Source of the DNA: Planctomycetota bacterium
Lineage (GTDB): Bacteria; Planctomycetota; Planctomycetia; Pirellulales; Thermoguttaceae
Assembly: GCA_013202535.1 (NCBI GenBank)
Contig: JABMRP010001195.1
Location: forward strand, 1 to 11,074
Length of the DNA: 11,074 nucleotides
Direction of reading: 5' to 3'
Shown: piece after piece, positions 5,884 through 11,074 of the stretch
Numbering within the stretch: position 1 is the stretch's first letter
How the letters are laid out: each line of letters begins with the position of its first letter
The notes under the pieces: generated by a model
Told to the model about the DNA's origin: nothing
The model's input: only the letters and a program-made list of their open reading frames with translations
Database searches by the model: none
Translations under genes and position numbers: made by a program

Positions 5884-7431
5884 CTACTGGCTTCGCCAGA
5901 ACGCGGGCACGGCCAACACGAGGATGACGAAGATCTCCAACCGGCCGATCATCATCAGAAAGATGAACAGGACCTTGCTCTGGGGGGAGAATTTGGCGTA
6001 GTTCTCCGTGGCGCCGACGACGCCCAACCCCGGACCGATGTTGTTCAGCGTGGCGGTCACGGCGGTGGCCGAATCGAGCAGTTTCTGCTCGGGGTCGTGC
6101 CCGTGAGCGGTCCACGTACTGTCGGGCTCCCAGGCCACGGTGAGCGTCCAACTGGCCATGAACAGGGCCACAATCAGCCCGAAGTAGACCAGAATACTCC
6201 GTCGCAACTGCTGGTCTTCGACCGGTTCACCGCCCAGGCGCAAGGGGCGCACCACGCTGGGATGGAAGGCATGTTCGATCTCCAGGCGAAGGATCTTCAC
6301 GAAGAGGATGTGGCGGATCACCTTCATTCCTCCGCCCGTGCTGCCGGCGCATCCACCGACGAACATCAACACCAGCAGCAGCGCCCGGGCGAAGTAGCTC
6401 CACCGGTTGAAATCGGCCGTGCAGAACCCGGTGGTGGTCATGATGGAAACGGTCTGAAAGAGGCCGTCGCGCACCGCTTGGCCGATATCCGGAAAATCTT
6501 CATGGATCATTCCCGCGACCACGATCGCCGCGGTGGCCGCCACGATCACCGCGGCGTAAACTCGCCACTCGGGATCCTTCAGCAGGCGTTTCGGCTGGAA
6601 AAGGGCGAGGAAGTACAAGAGCATGAAGTTGGTGCCGGCCAGGACCATGAACACGACGATGGTCATCTCGATCAAGGGGCCGTTGTAAGCCGGGTTGGCG
6701 GCGAAGTGTCCGACGCTCTGGTTGTAGGTACTGAATCCGCCGGTGGCCATGGTGCCAAAGGCATGACAGAGCGCATCGAAGAGCGTAAGCCCTTCCAGCA
6801 GCAGGCTGACGGTCAACAGGGCGTTGAGCCCCACGTAGATGAGGAACAGGACCCAGGCCGTGTGCTGCATTCTCGCCTGGGGTGAGCTGTGGCTCGGCCC
6901 GGGCATCTCGGCCCGCATCATCGCCTTGCCCGCGGAGCCTTGCCCCAGGATCACCACGAACAGTACGATGATCCCCAACCCGCCGAGGAAATGCGTGCTG
7001 GAGCGCCAGAAGAGGATGGTGCGGGGAACGAGTGTCGGGTCCTCGAGTTCGGTCAGCACGGTAGCCCCCGTGGTGCTGAACCCGGACTGGGCCTCGAACA
7101 TGGCGTCGACGAAGTCCATGCGGTGGCCTTCGCCCGTGTGGGTTCCGCTGAACACGAAGGGGAGCGCCCCCAGCAGCGTGGCCAGAATCCAACTCAGGCC
7201 GACGATGGCCATCGCTTCCTTGCGAAACAGTTGTCCCTTGGCGTGGCGTCCGGCACGGCGCAGCAGAGCGCCCACGGCGAAGCAGACCGCGATCGAGGCC
7301 GCCAGCCCGACCACACCGTCCCGTTCGTGTGCCCATTGTCCTTCCAGCGCCCAGGGCAGGCTGAAGAGCATCGACCCGCCGATGAGCATGGCGATGGTAC
7401 CCAGCAACCGAGAAAGAAGCGGTATGTTCAT
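5884..7431 (-). CDS. trkH: TrkH-family potassium uptake protein
   Basis: A 515-residue polytopic inner-membrane protein, the ion-translocating subunit of Trk/Ktr-type K+ uptake. Four P-loop/filter segments are present in order: STTGAT (119-124), ATGGFST (about 228-234), TTTGFCT (about 345-351) and NNIGPGLG (near residue 467). GGCAGSTGGGMKVIR, the conserved TrkH stretch after the third filter, is also present. Hydrophobic segments fit the MPM repeat architecture. The cytosolic NAD/ATP-binding gating partner (TrkA/KtrA) is not in this window and must be encoded elsewhere if used. It lies 30 nt downstream of the Ser/Thr kinase gene on the same strand and lacks a clear Shine-Dalgarno, consistent with co-transcription and coupling to the kinase. 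Confidence 0.95.
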   Translation of the reverse strand: MNIPLLSRLLGTIAMLIGGSMLFSLPWALEGQWAHERDGVVGLAASIAVCFAVGALLRRAGRHAKGQLFRKEAMAIVGLSWILATLLGALPFVFSGTHTGEGHRMDFVDAMFEAQSGFSTTGATVLTELEDPTLVPRTILFWRSSTHFLGGLGIIVLFVVILGQGSAGKAMMRAEMPGPSHSSPQARMQHTAWVLFLIYVGLNALLTVSLLLEGLTLFDALCHAFGTMATGGFSTYNQSVGHFAANPAYNGPLIEMTIVVFMVLAGTNFMLLYFLALFQPKRLLKDPEWRVYAAVIVAATAAIVVAGMIHEDFPDIGQAVRDGLFQTVSIMTTTGFCTADFNRWSYFARALLLVLMFVGGCAGSTGGGMKVIRHILFVKILRLEIEHAFHPSVVRPLRLGGEPVEDQQLRRSILVYFGLIVALFMASWTLTVAWEPDSTWTAHGHDPEQKLLDSATAVTATLNNIGPGLGVVGATENYAKFSPQSKVLFIFLMMIGRLEIFVILVLAVPAFWRSQ

Positions 7432-7461
7432 GGTGCCTGAGTGGGAAACAGTAGAGGAGAC

Positions 7462-9543
7462 TTACTTCGGCTCGGCGCCGAGCCGGAAGACGATCCCCCA
7501 CAGCCCGGCCACGACCAGCGCGATCACCAGCAGGGCAACCAGTCCGTTGCGGGTGAGCGTCGCCTTGAGTTCGGACAGCGTCGAGCCGATGGCGTCGTCG
7601 TAGGGATCTTGCACGATCATGACCAGGCCGGTCTCCTCGCCGAAAAGCTCAACGGGTTCCATCCTGGCCAGATAATCGGTATCGTACCGGGGATCGACCT
7701 CGGCGAACGGGTCCCGATAGTTTGCGGTGGTTCCCGAATCGTCGGAAACGGGCAAGCAGTCCGGCGTGATCCGGTACTTCCCATGGTCGGCCAGCAGCTT
7801 TTTCTTCTCTTCGCGCGGTAGCCGATCGAAAACGGGATGTTGCAGAACGACGCCGTTATTATCACCCGGGCGGCAGTTGACCAGCACGGCAAACTGGCGC
7901 TTTCCCCCTCCCAGCCTGACAACATCGCCGACCTCGAACGTCAGGGCCACCACACCCAAGAACCTTCCCTCGGGCTTCTCGAAGATGGGCATCGAGATAG
8001 CCACAATCCATTGGTCGGTGGCGTGCGAGATAAAGACGTCGGAGAGGTGCGGACTGCGGAAAAGGGCCTTTGGCTCGGGACGCCACGACGGATCGAGATC
8101 CTTGGGGCCCCCGTGAAGAAAACTCCGCCAGCCGAAGTTCTTGCCCAACGTCATGCTGCGGGGAACGCGCGCCAGGGAAAGCCCCCGCGGATCGCACACG
8201 AACCAACTGGCCACGCTCGCTCGAAACGCTTCCGGCAGCGACTTGTCCAACGCGGTCTGAACTTCACCCTGCAACGTCGATTTGCGGTATTCGTTCCGCA
8301 ACGGGTCCAGCGCGGCGTCGTTCAGTGCCGGGTCGTTCAACTGCTCGCGGAGCCGGTGCATGTCGGGATCGTCGATCAGGTGGGCCATGGCAAGGCGAAG
8401 TTGCGGCGAGGCGGCCAGATCCTCGACCGCCCGATAACGCTGTTGCAGTTCGTTGGCCATCGTTCGGGCGACGAACCGAGCCGCGAACTGGTTGCTCTCC
8501 TGCGCCCGCGCCGAAAGCGCTTCGTCCGACTGCCGCACGGCCGCGTTGAACCCCTGCCAGGAAAAGAACAATCCGATCAACAGCAGCAGGGCGGGACCCA
8601 CCGCGCCGAGGACCATCATCGGACGCCGCGAACGACGCACGGCCCGGGTGCGCAGCGCGTCGAGAACGGCTTGTACCGTCGGATAGCGATCGGCCGGGTC
8701 GGGTGCCAGACAGCGGTCGACGATCTCCGCCAGATCGCGATCCACGCGCGCGACCCGGCGGTGCGCCGTGGGAAGAGGACCTTCCTGGATCGCCCGCCGG
8801 TATTGGGCCAATCGCTGCTCGATATCCTCCGCTTCTTCCAGAAGCTTGCGCTTCGCTTCGCTGCGATGCGGCGGTTCGCCGGTCAACATGCAATAGAGCA
8901 GCGCCCCCAAGGCGTACACGTCCCATTGGGCGTCGGGAATGGCTTTCAAGTCGGCCTGCTCGGGGGCCATGTAGAAGAGCGTGCCCAGCGAAGGGGTCTG
9001 TTCGTGGGAGAGCCGCGACTGCCCGAAATCGGCCAGACGCGGCTTGCCGTCCTGATCCAAGAGGATGTTGGCCGGCTTCAAATCGCAGTGCAACACGCCC
9101 TTGCCGTGGGCGTGAACCAGGCCGACGGCCACGTCGCGAAACAAGTCGACCGCCTCGGCGGCCGGCATCGGCCCCGCGTCGAGCCGCTGGGCCAGCGAAC
9201 CGCGCTCCAGGTACTCCATAATGTAGTAGGGCGGATCGGCATCCCAACCGACGCCGATCAACTGCACCACGTATCGGTCGGCAAACAAGAAGGTGAGTTT
9301 CTCCACCTCGCGCGACAACAGCGACCAATCGAGCCCGCCACGATGGGCGTAAAACTTGATCGCCACGCGCCGGCTCGTATTTCTCTCCAGCGCGATCCAC
9401 ACCTCGCCGTAGGCTCCCATGCCCAGGAAGTGCTGCGGCTCGTAGCCCGGCACGTCGCACGGCGGCCGGCTGTCGGCCAGACTCTTCTTCCGAGCCTGGT
9501 GCCGCTGATCGTCGTCTTGCGGGAGAGTTGCGTCGCTGCTCAT
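7462..9543 (-). CDS. Membrane Ser/Thr protein kinase with Cache-like sensor domain
   Basis: A 693-residue kinase. Cytoplasmic Hanks-type domain about 34-300: glycine loop GMGAYGEVW (41-49), VAIK with Lys63, helix-C Glu79, catalytic HCDLKPAN (152-159, Asp154, Asn159), DFG (172-174) and APE (193-195). All key catalytic residues are present, but the usual HRD Arg is Cys. A transmembrane helix (308-327) leads to an extracytoplasmic region of about 340 residues resembling double-Cache sensors: a long helix (SDEALSARAQESNQFAARFV...), then WFVCDPRGLSLARVP, FGWRSFLHG and VVALTFEVGDV. A second transmembrane helix (about 666-686) ends the protein. The ATG at 9543 is chosen because the frame upstream is low-complexity and contains the divergent promoters. 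The consensus -10 sits 7 nt before this ATG. The gene precedes trkH and is divergent from an ECF sigma gene. Confidence 0.92.
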   Translation of the reverse strand: MSSDATLPQDDDQRHQARKKSLADSRPPCDVPGYEPQHFLGMGAYGEVWIALERNTSRRVAIKFYAHRGGLDWSLLSREVEKLTFLFADRYVVQLIGVGWDADPPYYIMEYLERGSLAQRLDAGPMPAAEAVDLFRDVAVGLVHAHGKGVLHCDLKPANILLDQDGKPRLADFGQSRLSHEQTPSLGTLFYMAPEQADLKAIPDAQWDVYALGALLYCMLTGEPPHRSEAKRKLLEEAEDIEQRLAQYRRAIQEGPLPTAHRRVARVDRDLAEIVDRCLAPDPADRYPTVQAVLDALRTRAVRRSRRPMMVLGAVGPALLLLIGLFFSWQGFNAAVRQSDEALSARAQESNQFAARFVARTMANELQQRYRAVEDLAASPQLRLAMAHLIDDPDMHRLREQLNDPALNDAALDPLRNEYRKSTLQGEVQTALDKSLPEAFRASVASWFVCDPRGLSLARVPRSMTLGKNFGWRSFLHGGPKDLDPSWRPEPKALFRSPHLSDVFISHATDQWIVAISMPIFEKPEGRFLGVVALTFEVGDVVRLGGGKRQFAVLVNCRPGDNNGVVLQHPVFDRLPREEKKKLLADHGKYRITPDCLPVSDDSGTTANYRDPFAEVDPRYDTDYLARMEPVELFGEETGLVMIVQDPYDDAIGSTLSELKATLTRNGLVALLVIALVVAGLWGIVFRLGAEPK

Positions 9544-9550
9544 GCGGATG

Positions 9551-9556
9551 ATTATA
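9551..9556 (-). promoter_or_regulatory. Consensus -10 box immediately before the kinase start
   Basis: A perfect minus-strand TATAAT with only 7 nt between it and the ATG at 9543. The transcription start would coincide with the A of the ATG, predicting a leaderless mRNA. No Shine-Dalgarno is visible upstream. The -35 is poor: TTGGTG is present but at an over-long 21-nt spacing. Confidence 0.55.
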
Positions 9557-9623
9557 GCGACAATCACCGCCCTCGGGCACCAAGGGGGGCGACCGCGGCG
9601 ATGGCCGCTGCCGGGGTGAGTTG

Positions 9624-9647
9624 CGGCGCCGTCTCGCGAGGGCGCCG
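9624..9647. promoter_or_regulatory. Inverted repeat between the divergent kinase and sigma promoters
   Basis: CGGCGCC (9624-9630) and GGCGCCG (9641-9647) are perfect 7-bp inverted arms separated by 10 nt, located between the kinase -10 (9551) and the sigma gene -35 (9719). This is a possible operator or structured element. GGCGCC is itself palindromic, so chance in GC-rich DNA is possible. Confidence 0.3.
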
Positions 9648-9718
9648 ACTTGGCCGCCTTTCCTCCCTGTACAGAGGGGGGAGGCCCTGTTTTCGGCAAT
9701 CGCTTGGCCGCTCGGACG

Positions 9719-9746
9719 TTGCCGCACTTACCCATCTGGCTATAAT
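9719..9746 (+). promoter_or_regulatory. Promoter of the ECF sigma factor gene
   Basis: TTGCCG (9719-9724, 4/6), a 16-nt spacer and a perfect TATAAT (9741-9746). Transcription should start near 9753, giving a leader of about 62 nt; GGAGA at 9801-9805 is the Shine-Dalgarno for the ATG at 9815. The promoter is of housekeeping type, so the sigma gene need not rely on autoregulation. Confidence 0.6.
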
Positions 9747-9814
9747 AGGGGGATCAATATGGCCACATGCCCCCACCTTTGGCCTGAGACACCCACTGCC
9801 GGAGACACCCAACG

Positions 9815-10420
9815 ATGGCTCACGATGAGATCACCCCCTGGCTCAGCGGCATCGCCAAAGGCGACGAGCGGGCGGCCCAACAGATTTGGGAGCGATACTA
9901 CGAGCAGTTGGTGCGTCTGGCCGACCGCAAGCTGGGGAGCGGCGCGCGGCGGGTGAGCGACGAGGAAGACGTGGCCCTGAGCGCCATGCACAGCTTCTTT
10001 CGCGGAGCCACTGCCGGCCGTTTTCCCCAATTGGACGACCGCCACGACCTCTGGAAACTGCTGGTGACCATCACCGCCCGAAAAGCGATCGCCCACCAGC
10101 GACGCCGCTGTCGACAGAAGCGCGGAGGCGGCACGGTTCGCGGCGAATCGGTCTTCCGACGGGCCGACGATTCAGGCTCGCCGGGGATCAACGACGTGCT
10201 GGGGCAGAGCCCGACGCCGCAGTTCGCCGCGCAGGTCAACGAGGAATGTGCGCGGTTGCTGGAATGTCTGGACGACGAGTCTCTGCGCGACATCGCCCTG
10301 CGAAAACTCGAAGGGTACAGCAACGGAGAAATCGCCGAGCAAATGAACTGCGCCACGCGAACCATCGAACGCAAACTGGCCCGCATCCGCAATAAGTGGT
10401 CGAGCGAAACCGAAAAGTAG
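9815..10420 (+). CDS. ECF RNA polymerase sigma factor
   Basis: A 201-residue sigma factor of the planctomycete-rich Sigma70_ECF group. The region-2 domain spans about 6-100: GDERAAQQIWERYYEQLVRLADRKL, then the acidic core-binding stretch SDEEDVALSAMHSFF (48-62) and DLWKLLVTITARKAIAHQRR (79-98) for -10 recognition and opening. A polar linker (about 100-138) joins to region 4 (about 140-195), with a helix-turn-helix YSNGEIAEQMNCATRTIERKLARIR (168-192) for -35 recognition. It lacks extra C-terminal sensory domains. No anti-sigma factor gene adjoins it; instead its divergent neighbour is a membrane Ser/Thr kinase. This fits ECF groups known to be linked to, and in characterised cases activated by phosphorylation from, Ser/Thr kinases. 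Target genes are unknown. Confidence 0.9.
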   Translation: MAHDEITPWLSGIAKGDERAAQQIWERYYEQLVRLADRKLGSGARRVSDEEDVALSAMHSFFRGATAGRFPQLDDRHDLWKLLVTITARKAIAHQRRRCRQKRGGGTVRGESVFRRADDSGSPGINDVLGQSPTPQFAAQVNEECARLLECLDDESLRDIALRKLEGYSNGEIAEQMNCATRTIERKLARIRNKWSSETEK

Positions 10421-10441
10421 CGGCCCACACTCCGTGTGCCG
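10421..10441. terminator. Hairpin at convergent gene ends
   Basis: Immediately after the sigma factor stop, CGG-cc-CACAC, loop TCC and GTGTG-CCG form an 8-bp stem with a 2-nt bulge, in the 49-nt space between convergent genes. There is no U-tract. It could act as a terminator, or be a palindromic repeat: on the minus strand it reads as a stem closed by a GGA loop, like the central hairpin of the array at 3507-3525. Confidence 0.45.
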
Positions 10442-10469
10442 TCCGCCCGCGACGCGAGTAGGGGGGGAC

Positions 10470-11006
10470 TCACCGAAGGAAATCGATCCAACGCAACGAA
10501 AGCGATTGGGCGTTCCCTTCCAGTAGCTTGCGGGGAAGCGTTATCTCGAAGTAGCCGCCGGTCAGCGGAATCTTCGTCGCCGGATTTCCCTCGGCGTCGA
10601 GCATCTTCACCTCGGTCCAATACGGGCTGTCGGTCGTCAGGCGAGGGCCTTCCTCTCTGCCCTGCCATAGGGCAAGCAGTCTCGCGTGGTTGCCGTGGCT
10701 CTGGACCTCGACGGCCAGCGTGGTCTCGCCGGCGGTGACGCGAAACGACTCCAGCCCACGCAGGCGTAGCCGAACGACGACGTGCTTCGGCCAATCCCGC
10801 TCCTTCCGGTCGATCGTCGCGCTGCCGATGCCGCGCGGACTGGTCACGTCCAGGGTGGCCGTGTCCCGCTCGACGGCGATCGTGAGGCGATCCCCACGAT
10901 TTCGCACGGTCGCCTCGAAGCCATGCTCTTTCGGTTCGTCCGCCAATGCGGGAATCGGGCATGCACACGCGGCGACGGCCAGGAGCAAAATCGCTGGTCG
11001 GTTCAC
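10470..11006 (-). CDS. Secreted beta-rich protein of unknown function
   Basis: A 178-residue protein starting at GTG, with AAGGA about 11 nt upstream. Residues 1-22 are a signal peptide (hydrophobic AILLLAVAACACPIPA, cleavage near ALA-DE). The mature protein alternates short strands and turns: FEATVRNRGDRLTIAVERDTATLDVTS, a basic segment around 68-83, FRVTAGETTLAVEV, and a C-terminal GYFEITLPRKLL...LSLRWIDFLR. This resembles a conserved planctomycete secreted family whose members end in a similar WIDF.R motif; I know no function for it. Lipoprotein processing is unlikely because the cysteines do not form a clear lipobox. It converges on the sigma gene and ends 49 nt from it. The remaining 68 nt to the window edge hold nothing recognisable beyond this gene's leader. 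Confidence 0.75.
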   Translation of the reverse strand: MNRPAILLLAVAACACPIPALADEPKEHGFEATVRNRGDRLTIAVERDTATLDVTSPRGIGSATIDRKERDWPKHVVVRLRLRGLESFRVTAGETTLAVEVQSHGNHARLLALWQGREEGPRLTTDSPYWTEVKMLDAEGNPATKIPLTGGYFEITLPRKLLEGNAQSLSLRWIDFLR

Positions 11007-11074
11007 GTTTCGTTGTTCCTTGAGAAATGATGTTAGCCCGCAGGGTGATTGTTGCAGTAGAACGGAACTTGTTC

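Noticed and set aside
4572..5927. 451-codon plus-strand open frame
   Set aside because: It is antisense to the aminotransferase, whose catalytic Lys and Asp motifs are unmistakable on the minus strand.
6097..6885. 262-codon plus-strand open frame
   Set aside because: It is antisense to trkH and full of His/Gln/Glu runs that mirror the membrane segments of the real gene.
8264..9727. 487-codon minus-strand open frame overlapping the kinase
   Set aside because: It is a shifted frame of the kinase gene with Arg/Gly/Ser-rich composition and no domain.
7837..9828. 663-codon plus-strand open frame
   Set aside because: It is antisense to the Ser/Thr kinase, has no motifs, and is rich in Arg, Gln, His and Gly as expected for the complement of a GC-rich gene.

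Overview
The window is GC-rich bacterial chromosome, most likely from a planctomycete (Pirellulales-like). The reasons are the gene types and style. There is a squalene-cyclase-repeat protein ending in the LEVYY..LPIY tail familiar from planctomycetes. There is a Hanks-type Ser/Thr kinase with a periplasmic Cache sensor, and an ECF sigma factor of the Sigma70_ECF type. A Tat-exported TIM-barrel-like protein, a small multihaem cytochrome and several secreted proteins of unknown function complete the set. No rRNA, tRNA, CRISPR array, insertion sequence or phage gene was seen.

Layout. 1-320 (minus): edge of an unrecognised reading frame, probably co-transcribed with its upstream neighbour. 318/317-1615 (minus): secreted prenyltransferase/squalene-oxidase-repeat protein with a repetitive acidic linker. 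1616-1840: divergent promoter region. 1841-3456 (plus): a two-gene operon joined by a 4-base ATGA overlap, a Tat-exported aldo/keto-reductase-like protein followed by an exported four-haem c-type cytochrome. 3457-3575: an array of five short perfect hairpins between convergent genes. 3568-4080 (minus): small secreted protein of unknown function. 4231-4497 (plus): 88-residue membrane protein. 4515-5762 (minus): DegT/DnrJ/EryC1 sugar aminotransferase. 5884-7431 (minus): TrkH potassium-uptake subunit. 7462-9543 (minus): membrane Ser/Thr kinase with an extracytoplasmic Cache-like domain. 9815-10420 (plus): ECF sigma factor, divergent from the kinase. 10470-11006 (minus): secreted beta-rich protein of unknown function.

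How the genes may work together. The most coherent unit is the right half. A sensor kinase is divergent from an ECF sigma factor, no anti-sigma factor gene is visible, and trkH lies 30 nt downstream of the kinase. This suggests an envelope or ionic/osmotic signal read by the Cache domain and relayed by phosphorylation to the sigma factor, with a K+ transporter as a co-regulated output; this is inference from gene order and domains. The second unit is the Tat protein plus tetrahaem cytochrome, which could be a periplasmic redox pair. Starts were moved to internal ATGs in several genes where a Shine-Dalgarno, signal peptide or domain boundary supported it.
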